Source: Xiphydria camelus
Lineage: Eukaryota; Arthropoda; Insecta; Hymenoptera; Xiphydriidae
DNA: 64,000 nt
Assembly (NCBI GenBank): GCA_963678675.1
Contig: OY783197.1
Coordinates: forward strand, 22,425,934 to 22,489,933
Reading direction: 5' to 3'
Shown: positions 22,232-33,194 of the stretch, one piece after another
How positions within the stretch are numbered: position 1 is the first letter of the stretch
Layout: each line of letters opens with the position of its first letter
Translations under genes and position numbers: made by a program
Notes under the pieces: generated by a model
The model's input: only the letters and a program-made list of their open reading frames with translations
Told to the model about the DNA's origin: nothing
Databases searched by the model: none

Positions 22232-22495
22232 CCCAGGTGGAAAAGATATATATGGATTACTCTCTCTGTATTTTGTATATAGAACATATATAAATTTGGG
22301 CTCATTAAATTATTATTTAACATTATTTCAATATAAACCATATATATAATATTATATATGGATCGCACAAAAATTAAAATAATTGAAATAATACTATATA
22401 GGTATAAATTATGTATAATTTAAACAAGTCTAAATTTATATATGTTCTACATACAAAATATATATATAAAATCCATATAGATCTTTCCTATCCGG
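22232..22495. mobile_element. MITE family G, copy G1
   Basis: CCCAGGTGGAAAAGATATAT at the left, ATCTTTCCTATCCGGG at the right, with ATATGGAT / ATCCATAT words inside. The interior is an AT-rich inverted repeat (TAGAACATATATAAATTT / AAATTTATATATGTTCTA). The same ends recur at 24869 and 25338. The left flank is a TATATA run, so the exact target duplication is unclear. Confidence 0.8.
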
Positions 22496-22892
22496 GTATA
22501 CATATTGCGTAGGAGGAGAACGATACGCGGTTAAAAAATAGAATTCCATGCATGGCGCGCAACACGAGCGCATCTTCGTAAACGAGTGATCGTCCACAAC
22601 GCGTGAAAGTATAGTACGGAGACGAGAGCGTAGGGGCATCGGACGACGCTTGATCTTGACCTAGTTTTGTAACTCCATCGCTCCTTACCTTCGTCGGAAT
22701 GGTATTTGCACTGCAGACTGTATCAGCGAAGAAGGTTTGTTTACTAACGACGTTCGGAAAACAGTACATCGCCCTCCGGGAGATGCAATGGGTATCGCGT
22801 TTCCGTGTTCAGGAGCAAACAATATTGATTTGACTGTGAATATTATTCACGAGACACTTTGCAACGGCTCGGGGGTTGAAGATCGATCATAG
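22496..22892. other. Unique sequence
   Basis: Short, mixed composition, no exon recognised. Confidence 0.35.
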
Positions 22893-23295
22893 TACACTAA
22901 GAGAAATAATTGCTGCATGGAGAAAATTGAATAGTAACATGTTGCAATAATAATCTGCAGAATAGTGATCATTGCTATTCAAATGGGAATCATTACTATA
23001 TGCTGTAGATTATTCAACACGATATTGTCAAAGCTGTCGGCTACTTACCATTCTGGCTGATAATCCTTATTGTTGAATTATCTCCGTGTGGTGTCAAAAA
23101 CATGTTTTCTTCAATCAAAAACATGATATAATTTCAGGACCAAGCTGTGGTTCTTTTCATGGAAGAAAATATTTGATAGGCTCGAGTAACTGTTTTTTTT
23201 TTCGCGCAGGAACAATTTTTTGTACCCCCGAATAATAATAATATGTTCTTGGTTCAAGAAATATTATGACACTAGCAATTACTCCTCTCAGTGTA
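22893..23295. mobile_element. MITE family D, copy D1 (composite)
   Basis: The left end is TACACTAAGAGAAATAATTG and the right end AGCAATTACTCCTCTCAGTGTA. From 23093 on it has the standard D interior (CAATCAAAAACATGATATAA, GATAGGCTCGAGTAACTG, TTTTTCGCGCAGGAA). Bases 22915-23085 are a different inverted interior (ATAATCTGCAG / CTGTAGATTAT), so another element has probably inserted or recombined in the left part. Confidence 0.75.
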
Positions 23296-24707
23296 AAGTT
23301 TATTTCACTATTCGACACTATTCGTTTAACGATTTAGTGTTATCTCTATACTTATAATATTTCATCGCTGTTTATCTTATTGCTATTTTTAAAGAAGCAT
23401 CCATTTATTCATTTTCGTAGCTTTTCTCCCGACCGACATTACCGAAACGAAATGAGAGCTTCCCGCGGATATGCGAAGAAAATGTCGATGGATGCCGGCG
23501 ACGTACGCCAGTACACGCATGACGCGTAGGTGCTCCCCCGCGTCGTGAACACCCTCGTAAAACCAGCCAGCCTCGCGCGCGCGTCGCCATTCGCGCGAGT
23601 AATACGGACGGGAGAGAAAGCACCGCCGCAGGAATCGACGACGCGCGCGGCGGGAAGGAAGTCGGTGGAGCGCGCGGAGAAAGGGGGAGGATGAAAGCGC
23701 GAATGAACGCTGCCGGGGCTGAAAGAGCGAAATAAAACGACGAAGGCACTCGCGCGCCCCGGCGTCCTCCTCGTTTTCGCGAAAGAGAAAGAGGGGCTCA
23801 AAAGTCGATCGATCCGTGGGTCCGGGGGGAGAAAAAAGACGGAGGCGACCTGCCGCGATATACCCCCGATCGACGGCCGGACGCGGGCGCATTGGCGAGA
23901 GATCGTGTAACGGCGCATTCGGATCGAAAAAAGAATTGCGCGACGTGACATAACCCACCGTGGCCGGGGCCGCTGCGGACGCGCGCTGCACGCGGCGCGC
24001 AGCAGACGGCGAGCGCGCTTATACGAGTAACGTTTCAATTTTTTTGGCGGCTTCACTTTCTATCCTCGAATTGCGTTCGTTCATCCTCTCCTCTTTTTTT
24101 CGGCTCTTTTTTCTCGACGACCATTCGGAATTACGAGCGTTCCAGTCGGAGCGGAAATAAGAGCAAATCGCCGCGCTCTCGAGGTGCCTCCCTCTCCCCT
24201 CCCAACCCTCCTTCTCACTCTTCCTCTTTCTCTCACCGCTCAATCGCCTTTCCTCGTCGCGCTGCGCGAACATCGCGTGATTCATAGCGCCGTGACTCAT
24301 CGCTGCAAGGAACAAACGTACCGAACGTAAGTATACCGTATCTCGCTGCGACGTGGGAACGAGATGTGCGGCGCGACGGGGCGTTCGAGAGCTTCGCGAG
24401 AGAATCGCGGTTTCGGAGGTATTACGCGTCTGCATTCTCCGTAATGTGTGCCTTTGTCGCCTGCCGTGGGTGTGGGGATACGTGTTACGCGGTTGGGTGT
24501 AGGTGTATCGAATGTAACGAGGACCGATGCACCTGTATTTGCATTGGCACGATCCGCGTGAGCGCGACAGTACTGTGTAGACGGATATTATGAGCTTATC
24601 AATTTATGTTAAATATTTGGTACACGGATCGTCGTGTATATACAGGTATTTTGGAGTAGAGAGCTCGGAGGGTAGGAAATAATATAGTATTTATATCTTT
24701 ATGTGCG
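23296..24707. other. CpG-dense unique sequence with long artefactual open frames
   Basis: Minus-strand open frames of 200, 114 and 205 codons overlap in all three phases at 23389-24056. This is what CpG-rich sequence poor in TA-containing stops produces. Composition is Arg/Ser/Pro-heavy with no motif. I do not call a gene. Confidence 0.45.
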
Positions 24708-24868
24708 TACACACTTAGAGAAATCATTGCTGGTGCCAAAGAAATGTTTTCGTTAATCAAAATCATGATATAATTTGAGGGCCAAATCATGGTTTTCTTG
24801 GTGTAAGAAAATGTATGACAGGCTCGAGTAATTGTTCTTTTTTTTGCACAGGAAGAATTTCTTGTTCC

Positions 24869-25338
24869 CAGGCGGAAGAAATCTATATGGTTTGTATAAC
24901 AGTCCATTAATGGATTTGGTCCTAGATGGATTATATATGATTTCTATGTAAACCATATATGGACTACATATGGATTATTTCAATATTTTAAAGTGTTGTA
25001 TAATCCATATATATAGTTTTATTTGGTCTATATACATAGAAATCATATACCACGTGAGACTAAACTTAGTCCCCAGGAAAGAAATTTCAATAACTATTAT
25101 CTCATTATTTTTATGAATTTTTAACCTACATCGATATGACATTATTATAGATAAAAATGTAATCTTTAAAAAAGTATTATAGAAATATGGGTCAAAAGCT
25201 CATAGATAATGAGATAATAGTGATTCGAATTACTTTCCTGGCAAGTCAGTTTAGCCTCATATGGTATGTATAATCCTAATGTATAGAACCGAATTCATAT
25301 ATGGATTGCATATAATCCATATAGAACTTTTCCACCTG
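24869..25338. mobile_element. MITE family G, copy G2, inserted in D2
   Basis: CAGGCGGAAGAAATCTATAT at the left and ATATAGAACTTTTCCACCTG at the right. TGTTCC flanks both sides and may be the target duplication. ATATGGATTATAT-like words run through the interior as in G1. It is itself split by E3 at 25048. Confidence 0.85.
25048..25266. mobile_element. MITE family E, copy E3, inserted in G2
   Basis: TACCACGTGAGACTAAACTT at the left and AGTTTAGCCTCATATGGTA at the right, with CAGGAAAGAAATTTCAATAA inside. The innermost of the three nested elements, so the youngest insertion of the stack. Confidence 0.9.
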
Positions 25339-25476
25339 TGTTCCCACGACGGTAGTATTGAATCAAGAGAATACATATTCTTCGATCAAGAATTTGCCCT
25401 CTTAACAATTTGTAGAATCCTATATTCTTGATTCAAAAAACATTTTTTTGGCACTTGCAATTATTTTTCTCAGTGT

Positions 25477-26945
25477 ATTGCAATGATTACTTTTTATGAT
25501 AACAATATCGATTGCATTTATCTTTTAGTCATGGAGTATATACGAAAAGTGGTGATTACGCTACGATACTGTTTTCCTCATTATACATCGCAAGTAGACC
25601 ATAATTTTCCAAGAAAATGGAGTTTCATTCCGATCCTCGTATAATTATCCTTCGGGTAAACTTTGCATCACATACAATATTTGTTATGGGAAAATGTTTT
25701 GAAAGAAAACATCGAGCTTCCAAGAACCATCATAATTTTACACAATTATCCAGGAGAGCTGTATTATTCAGTTTTCACCTCAGGCGTTAACATTTTCCGC
25801 TGCTTTCCACCGGATGAGAAAAGCGTCTGCCCTCGAGCAAGTAAGGGTACGCGGTTAAAATGATGCACGAGAATTTAATCGTCGCAACCACTACAATTTT
25901 CCCGAGAGCGTCTCTCAAACACGCTTTTAGAAAAAGCAAGCGATCCCACCTTGTTCGCACTTCCTCCTACTTATCGCGAAAAACACATTGTTGTCCTCTC
26001 GTTTCGCGAACATCCGACGGATAATGATGTTATTTATTAAAGCTTCGCTCCTCGAGCATCCACCGCTCAGCGACGCCGCCTCTTTACCTGGGAGCAGACG
26101 TTCTATTGCTCTCGTCTCGTGGACCACGCAACGATGAGTAAGGCAAATCGAGATGATTCGTTTGTAATTGAATTCTCTTCAATTGAAATGGTACTTCCGC
26201 TTCCACCTCCTCGTTCTCCGCTTTACTTCTGTCTATTTACCACATCCCTCCATATATCGTAGTATCCACTCGAACAGAGTTTTAACTCCGGAGAGTACCT
26301 AATAAAATTTCTTTCCTCTTTCTTCCTTTCTATCGTTGGACGTTATTATAGCTTACACGGACGTCGAAGGCATTGCGTCGTTATAGATATTACGATCGAA
26401 CGCCCAAGGGAGTTTGTCTCGGAGCGCAGGTATAATAAAAACGAGTCTCACGCATCTGTCCGTCATCTCTCTTTCTTCCGTTGCCGCATGCGTCGTTACA
26501 GTGCTCCTCGTATCGACGTATGCGCGCAGCCCCTGTGCCACTGGCATTTTTATATCTACCGCACGTCGAGGGATTATCGTAGAATCGAGTCGATATTCAA
26601 TAATGTACCGCCAATGAAATCCGTATCGAATTACCGTACGTTTCGTAAGACGTTTTCGCTTCCTCTTCCGCTCAGACACTCTTTCGCTCCGCGTATATCT
26701 CTTCGCTCGAAATGGAAAGGTGGAGGAAGGGTGGTTCGATGTACGAGTCATACATTTTCTGAAATACAGTGGAAATCGGATTTTCAAGAGACTGAACAAA
26801 ATAATGCTGTCGTTATAACCGATAGTTGTTGTAGGGAATCGGTAATGCATTTTTTAGTAAGCATTATTTGATGGATAATTGCATATACATATATGTCTGT
26901 AGAAAATTCTACCTCTTGTTAGTCAACTCACCCTTATAGGGGAGA
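25477..26945. other. Unique sequence
   Basis: Mostly average composition. Open frames at 26353-26871 on both strands overlap and show no domain. No gene assigned. Confidence 0.4.
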
Positions 26946-27979
26946 GTTGCTTATATTAAACCGGTACCTAAATTGAACCTTCTGGCCATTTTAAGTAACT
27001 GAGCATTTCCACGTCATCTATCAGTAGAAATTCAAACCTTAGTACTGGTCAATACCCCTTGACATTTTTTTCATTTTTCGCGAAAATTGAAATCTCTAAA
27101 ATCGATACCTCGACCACCTTATCCGATGTATTTTTTCACGCTGATTCCGAAAATAGCAGATATATTGACGATATCTCAAAGGAAATATAAGATATCGGTG
27201 ATTTTATGTACCAGAAAATTACTTTTTTCACTGAAAATCATCGATATCTCGGTTTTCCTTTGAGATATCCTCGATATATCTATAATTTTCGTAATCAGCG
27301 CGAAAAAATACATAAGATAGGATGGTCAAGAGTTCGTTTCCAGAGATTTCGATTTTTGTCAAAATCTAAGGCATATAGCTTACATTTTTTCAATTTTTGG
27401 CAAAAATTGAAATCTCTGAAATCGATCTGTCGACCACCCTATCCGATGTATTTTTTCACGCTGATTCCGAAAATCATGGTTATCAGGTCCATATCTCAAA
27501 GGAAATATGAGATATCAGCGATTTTATGTTCGGCAAAATTATTTTTTCATAAAAGAATCATGGATATCTCGGTGTTCCTTTGAGATTTCCTCAATATATT
27601 GATGATTTTCGTAATCAACGCGAAAAAATACACCAGATAGGATGGTCGAGAGTTCGATTCCAGAGATTTCGATTTTTGTCAAAATCTTAAGCGCTGATTC
27701 CAAAAATCAGCACTTATTGAAGAAATCTTAAAGGATCGCCGAAATATCGATGATTTTCCATGAAAAATAATGTTCTCGTACATAAAATCGTTAATATTTG
27801 ATATTTCCTTTGAGATATACTCAATATAGGGTATATATGTATGTCAATAAGTGCAGGATTTTTAGAATCAGCGCTTTTAAGATTTTGACAAAAATCTAAA
27901 TCTCTGGAATCAGTAGAAATGCTCATTTACTTAAAATAGCCAGGCAGTTCAATTTAGGTACCGGTTCAATATAGGCAAC
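26946..27979. mobile_element. 1.03-kb element L2 with ~65-bp inverted ends and repeated palindromic units
   Basis: The ends GTTGCTTATATTAAACCGGT and ACCGGTTCAATATAGGCAAC begin inverted repeats of about 65 bases, including GGTACCTAAATTGAAC / GTTCAATTTAGGTACC and AAGTAACTGAGCATTTC / GAAATGCTCATTTACTT. Inside, a unit of about 285 bp occurs at least twice (CTATCCGATGTATTTTTTCA-like starts at 27118 and 27440). Each unit is itself roughly palindromic, with GATATCTC and GAGATATC words around TGATTTTATGT. Short open frames here are unrelated between units. Superfamily not assigned; no transposase. Confidence 0.8.
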
Positions 27980-29217
27980 CGGTTATGCAATCCATCCCCA
28001 AAGACGACTTCGTAACTCGCGCAGCACCCTGATAAATTCCCATGCTAGTAATATACGTACAAATAGGTTGTATTATCTCTCTCTCTCTATTACGTTTATT
28101 TTGAAGAAAAATATTTCTCAGTTAAACGTATATTTAACTTTTCCACATCTTTTAAATAATTATTAATGGGAGAGAAATTACGCCCATATATTTAAAAACT
28201 AATATTATATAATATATGCATTATTAAGTAAGTACATTAAGAATCGTATAGTAGTGTAAATTTCACCCTCGCAATGCTACATACTGATACCAAAAATATA
28301 TCGAACACATTTTATTTATATTCATAATATGCGGGTGGGTGGTCATCGAGACCAGAAACGTCATTCGAGAAGATCGACGCCTCGTATCAGCCGATCAGAT
28401 CGCGCGCGCGATCGATCCGCTGATTTTTCCTTCTCGCCAAACCGTACAGCGCCGGTCGATTCGCTTTCAAACCACGCGAGCTTCGCGTACCGCGCGTGGG
28501 TATGTGTACCCGCGTGCGCCGCTGCACGTACGTAGGTACTCAGGCGAGATATAGGCGAGAAGCAATGCCCCGGCCGTACGCTGCGGCGAGCTACTCTCGT
28601 AACAAAACCGGACTCGGATCAACGCCTTTTCCAGCGAGCGCCTGCTCTCGTTTCGATATTCTCGTCGGTGCGGATTTTTCATTGAAATTAACGGCAGCGC
28701 CGGCTCGGAAATTATCCCGCCCGATAAGCAGATTTCTTTTCCCGCCGCCGCGAAGAGGAGAGATGGAACGAGAGACGGAGAACGACGGAGTGAGAAGTAG
28801 ATAGAGAGGTGGGCGGGAGGAGGCCGCGCAAAGGTGGCTGTTTATCAGACTCCCGGCAATAAATGACACTGCAAATTGTCCGGGCTCGCCGTGATTAATG
28901 GGGGCGTTCTCAATGAGACTGTAATTATAGCGGGCGACGTCGCCAGAAATCTCGTTAATTAGGACTTCCCTCCCTCCTCTGTTTCTCGGCTCACGCATCG
29001 TCCCCGCAGCACGCGAACGACTCTTCGTACCTCCTGAGCGATATCTTTCCGATTCGCCTTCTCGTGAAGCTCTGGTGACCTCTTCGCACCTTTGACTCCC
29101 CCTGATGTCCTTGAACATCCACCTCGGATTATTCTGGAAAGATAAGGAGAGAAACGGGGGTTCGTCGGGCGAATACTGATATCTATAAGGAGAAAAAGGT
29201 ATGTATATACATACGTG
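27980..29217. other. Unique sequence with CpG-dense block 28320-29120
   Basis: Open frames here (up to 210 codons, minus strand) overlap in several phases and lack motifs. Bases 28845-28980 contain several TAAT-core words in a less CpG-rich setting and look like a possible regulatory element (see findings). A CT run lies at 28075-28090. Confidence 0.4.
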
Positions 29218-29664
29218 TACCATATGTGGCTAAACCTACTCGCCAGGAAATAAACTGCAATCACTGTTATCTCATTACTTGTGAGCTTTTGGCTCATATC
29301 ATGTACACTGATACAAATTTACTTGATCGAAATAAATGTATTTTTAAATAGTTCCATGAGAAAATTTACTCGATTAGAATGAATATTGATTGGACGAATA
29401 TAAATATTATTGATTTATAATAATTGAATATTATTTGGATCAAATCGATATTCATTCGAATCGAATAAATGTGATCTTAGGACTATCCAAAAGCACTCTT
29501 ATTTCGATGGAGAACATTTTTTTCTCACTGTATAATACTTTTTTGAAGGTTACCTTTGTTATCTACGAAAAAGTCTTACGTTGATATAGGTCAAATATTC
29601 ATAAATAATGAGATAATAGTGATTGAAATTTCTTTCCTGGCGAATAAGTTTAGCCTCACGCGAT
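29218..29664. mobile_element. MITE family E, copy E4, split by element S
   Basis: The left part runs 29218-29303 (TACCATATGTGGCTAAACCT, CGCCAGGAAATAAACTGCAA) and the right part 29533-29664 (ATAATGAGATAATAGTGATT, TTTCCTGGCGAATAAGTTTA, GCCTCACGCGATA). The interruption is a complete MITE at 29304-29532. Confidence 0.88.
29304..29532. mobile_element. MITE family S, inserted in E4
   Basis: TACACTGATACAAATTTACT at the left, ATTTTTTTCTCACTGTA at the right. Inside, GATCGAAATAAATG / CATTCGAATCGAATAAATG-like blocks pair across a centre near 29415. TA flanks both sides. Confidence 0.82.
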
Positions 29665-30289
29665 ATTTTTACTGGAATTCCGCGTATATGAAAATGACGA
29701 TACGCGGAGCGATGCGCGCGCGAGGATACGGAAGATAATCTATAGATACACGCGCGTGCCTCGAGGGCGTCGGCACGTATAGGTATCTTGAATAAGAAAT
29801 GCCTATCCCTCTCCCGGTCCTGTTTCGCGCAGATCAACCTAGGGATTATCAAATTTCACATTTTTGACGGTCGCCCTTCGAATGACGAGAATTTGTTATC
29901 GGAAGTTATCGCGTACGAGCGGATATGTATGGGTGAAGTCTCGCCGACGGAATGCAATATCCGCTGGACCCTCCGCGTGGATCGCTGCTAAAAAATTGCC
30001 TTCCGCGAGGAAGAAAATGGAATTATTCCTCGCGTGTATTAATTAAGAATCAAGAGAGCCGTAAGTACCGCAGCTCTGGGCGCCAGTAGGTGATACACAT
30101 TTCACCGCGATGTAATACCGATCAGCGGTACGCGGGAACCCGATGCCCGAACGTTCGTGTAGTTCGTCTCGACGCGTTGCGTTTGCGTGAGCGCGCGAGG
30201 TCGCGACGCAATACAATCGCGTCTGTGAAGTGTTATTACCCCCGTCACATGCTCCGCGGGAACACTTTCACTGGCTTTTAGCCTCAAGT
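29665..30289. other. Unique sequence
   Basis: Short overlapping open frames only. Nothing recognised. Confidence 0.35.
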
Positions 30290-31100
30290 CCGTGTAACGC
30301 GGTGGAAGTCTCACTGCAGGTCGACCGGAAGGAATGAGATATATATGACTGTGGAGATAAAACAAAGCGTGGGTCTTACACCGAGAGAAAAAATGGTATA
30401 TTCAATTAAATCTGCGTCTGCGGGTGGGCGAATGTAGAGTTAGTTGTTCCGACTAATATATTTGGTTGTAACGATTAACGGCTATTTGAAGGAAAAAGGC
30501 TGTAGTCAATTCGAGTCAATTATTATCAGTCCAAGTGACTTGATCTACATTACCAAACCTTTAACCGCCGATTTAGACAAATCTACTACATTTTTCTCTC
30601 AGTCTACGAGTCCCCTTAATTCGCGGTAAAGGGACGAGCGAGTCTGACACTTTGATCTGGTATCATTCAAAATATTTATTACTCTCGATTTCGGGGCTAA
30701 ATTGAAGCGAAAAAATATATTATACTTCCCACACACATAGGAAGAAGAATTTTCCACAAAGTACTCGATAAATGGAGTACTCCCCGTGTTATTTTATCGG
30801 CTTCTCGATTTTGATCTCGCTACGCGACAATGCTAGTTTCGACTGCGTTAAGTATTGCAAAATACGAGGGTGAGGTGCGATCTAAAATGTAACGTACTGA
30901 AATAACCAAGGACGACGATTCGGCTATAAATACGCGTAACTCGGTGAAAATCTCACCGCGGGTCGACCGGGAGAAATAAGGAATCGAGCTCGCCGACGGC
31001 AACCGCGGAGATAAAACAAAACGCAGGTTTTACGGGCCGTTAATTTGCGATAAAAGGGACGACCGAGCCCGCTCTCGGACCCTTCGATCCGATATTACCG
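30290..31100. repeat. Old tandem duplication, first copy interrupted by a MITE
   Basis: Copy A covers 30290-30376 and 30607-30670; copy B covers 30932-31100. Shared words in order: CGTGTAACGCGGTG / GCGTAACTCGGTG, GTCTCAC / ATCTCACC, GGTCGACCGG, GGAGATAAAACAAA, TTAATTCGCGGTAAAGGGAC / TTAATTTGCGATAAAAGGGAC. Copy B has no MITE at the matching spot. Confidence 0.8.
30377..30606. mobile_element. MITE family C, copy C2
   Basis: TACACCGAGAGAAAAAATGG at the left, ACATTTTTCTCTCAGTCTA at the right, 230 bp. It is an inverted match to C1 at 16455. The neighbouring duplicate copy B serves as an empty site and confirms insertion at TA. Confidence 0.9.
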
Positions 31101-31377
31101 AAACATCGCTTTCGAATAGCGCCCAACGACGTCGGAGGTTGGAAGTTATACAATAAAGATTTATTCGTACCTTTTACCGGTCCTAAAAGGGTCGCGCACT
31201 TCACCCCCTTTATGCAAGGGACTCCATCGAAGTTGTTATTGTTATCGGGATACGTGGAAACGATGATCGTTATCCTTTTCCGCGCGTCCAACGCGCGCAG
31301 TTCGGTTTCTGATAAACGAATCGACCTTTCCCTCTTTCTCCTTCTCCCCCTCTTACGAGGAATTCGGATGTCCTTCG

Positions 31378-31620
31378 GTGGAATTTCAGGAGGATCTTCG
31401 ACGATTCATTTCTCAGTACCTCGCGTCCATTTATGTAACAAAATTGATATTCGCGATCGGACGGATATTCTCTTCTTTTTGAAATCTTGAAAATCTGGAC
31501 GAATTTCCGGGAGATATTCGACGGTTTATATCTCGAAACCCCGCGTTCATTTACGTACTAAAATTCGTATTTGCTCGTGCGAATTTTTCTTTTCGAAGGA
31601 ATTCGAAAATCCCGAAATTG
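31378..31620. repeat. Diverged tandem duplication, period about 119 bp
   Basis: GGAATTTCAGGAGGATCTTCG (about 31379) and CGAATTTCCGGGAGATATTCG (about 31499) start two copies. Later matched words are CGCGTCCATTTATGTA / CGCGTTCATTTACGTA and AAAATTGATATT / AAAATTCGTATT. Non-coding. Confidence 0.7.
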
Positions 31621-32249
31621 AATTCCTTCTGTTTCCCCTCTTTCCTATGCGCACTTCCTCTTCCCCTTCCCCTCTCGACATTTCGCGTCCCTCGGTGCGT
31701 ACGCCCGCGCGCGAAGTCGGAAATGTCGCCGTTGGAAAGTTCTCCGGCGAAACGATCGCCAAGATCGATAATCGATCTCGCATCGTGACGCCACGCCAAT
31801 CGCTGCGGCTTTTATGACCTGTTCGAGACGCACGTTTTTTGCTAGGCTCTTCCGCGCGAGATACGCGAGGCGAGTTTGAACGCGGGTTAGACTAGGTTAC
31901 AGGCTACAGCGCGCCAGTCCGCCTTCAAGAATTGCTGTGCAGCCACGAGGATTTCGGATAACGGGTTCCGTATGCGCGGGCTGACCTGATAAGGGCGGGT
32001 GACGACGTCGTGGTGTAGGTGCTCTCCACTTTCAAGCCTCCCAATGGCGAATTGCGCATTGAGAAAAAGGATGATTCAAAATGTAGCAATCAATCCCAGA
32101 AAGTATGGGGGAAAATCTCCGAGTAAGAAATGTGGCGATGGGACAGTTATGAATTTGCTCAAATAGACAAATGTACGTAAATTATACAGCAACTTTTGGT
32201 ATATGTTATTAACTCGTCAAATGCATTAGGGTTACGCGTTTTATGAATC
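31621..32249. other. Unique sequence
   Basis: CpG-rich to about 32020, then average. A CATTGAGAAAAAGGATG word at 32059 resembles a MITE end, but no partner end was found. Confidence 0.35.
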
Positions 32250-32523
32250 ATTCTTAAGCAAACATATATATTTGTGCCATTAAATGATTTCAAACTGATA
32301 CGAATAAAATGCTAAAATTTATTCAGTACGCACAATTTTTCGTAAATATATTGCTGCAATATATACAGCGATTAATTTGAATCACATTGCGATGTAAATT
32401 TAAACATTTTTTGAAGAACAATTATTTTTCTAAACTCATGCGGCAAGATAAACGTAGACTTTCGAATAATTAATCATTGTAGCTTGTATGAACGTCGTGA
32501 CGATCATAGAAATCTACTTGGGC
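32250..32523 (-). repeat. Dispersed repeat family R, copy 2 (minus strand)
   Basis: The complement matches 4174-4450 and 41816-42095: plus-strand words AAGCAAACATATATATTTG, CAGCGATTAATTTGAATCAC, TTGAAGAACAATTATTTTTC and CGTCGTGACGATCATAG. The boundary word is at the right (CTACTTGGG), consistent with inverted orientation. Confidence 0.75.
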
Positions 32524-33194
32524 GGTTAAATACTGTACTTTATAGGACTTATATTTTGACAGAAGTAAATTTTACACGATACTGTATTCGTGCTCTACTA
32601 ATACCAGTTTAAATTCTCGCGGTGTCTTAGTACGGCGTCGCGTCGGTCAATGTATCCCGCGCGATTCTCTCGCGCCGCGCGCTTATCGCGATAACCGCGC
32701 ACTTTTGATAGGTCCTTATCACGCCGACAACGAGGAGCGGCATGTCGGACGACAACTGCGACGGAGAAATCTCGAAAGGCGAACTTTCTACGATAAATTC
32801 GTCCATGTGCGCGCGCGCGTATGTTCCGACGGCGATACCGACCCGGTTTTTCGCCGCGGTACACCCGGTTTCCTCCGACGAGTTTCTGTACCGCGCGATT
32901 CCGGTCGGGCGGTTACAGCGCGTATAACCTTGCGAGCGAAGGCGTAGACCGATACGCTTCAACGATTCTCGGCGCGCCTCACGGTTCGCCACTATGGTTC
33001 TCACAATCCTCGCGACCTGAGTCGCCGCCACATACACTAAACGGTAAGGTTACGTTTGCGTAAGAGTCGTGCGCACGGTGGAAGTATTCTTTTATCGTAC
33101 GCCACGTGAGGTGCGCGCGCTCGTTGAAGGCGAAGGCGAAGGAGTCGTCGCCGTCGAGGGAAGCTGCAATTAAACGCGCAAGCGAGAAGTCTTT
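32524..33194. other. CpG-dense unique sequence
   Basis: Open frames on both strands at 32598-33063 overlap in every phase; no domain recognised. No gene assigned. Confidence 0.4.

Larger units (their letters stand above)
24708..25476. mobile_element. MITE family D, copy D2, carrying nested G2 and E3
   Basis: The left end is TACACACTTAGAGAAATCATTG-like, the right end GCAATTATTTTTCTCAGTGTA. D interior on the left: CAATCAAAATCATGATATAA, GACAGGCTCGAGTAATTG, GCACAGGAAGAATTTCTTGT. It is interrupted at 24868 by G2 and resumes near 25339 (GATTCAAAAAACATTTTTTT). Without the insert it would be about 300 bp, like D3. Confidence 0.85.

Noticed and set aside
23389..24056. Three long minus-strand open frames (200, 114 and 205 codons)
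   Set aside because: They overlap in all three phases of the same strand, which is a signature of CpG-rich composition and not of coding.
26946..27979. Possible CRISPR-like or satellite array because of repeated units
   Set aside because: Units are ~285 bp, few and palindromic, with TIRs outside; it is a eukaryotic transposable element, and no CRISPR exists here.
28339..29223. 210-codon minus-strand frame and overlapping plus-strand frames
   Set aside because: Multiple phases open at once in CpG-dense DNA, no domain and no convincing splice sites.
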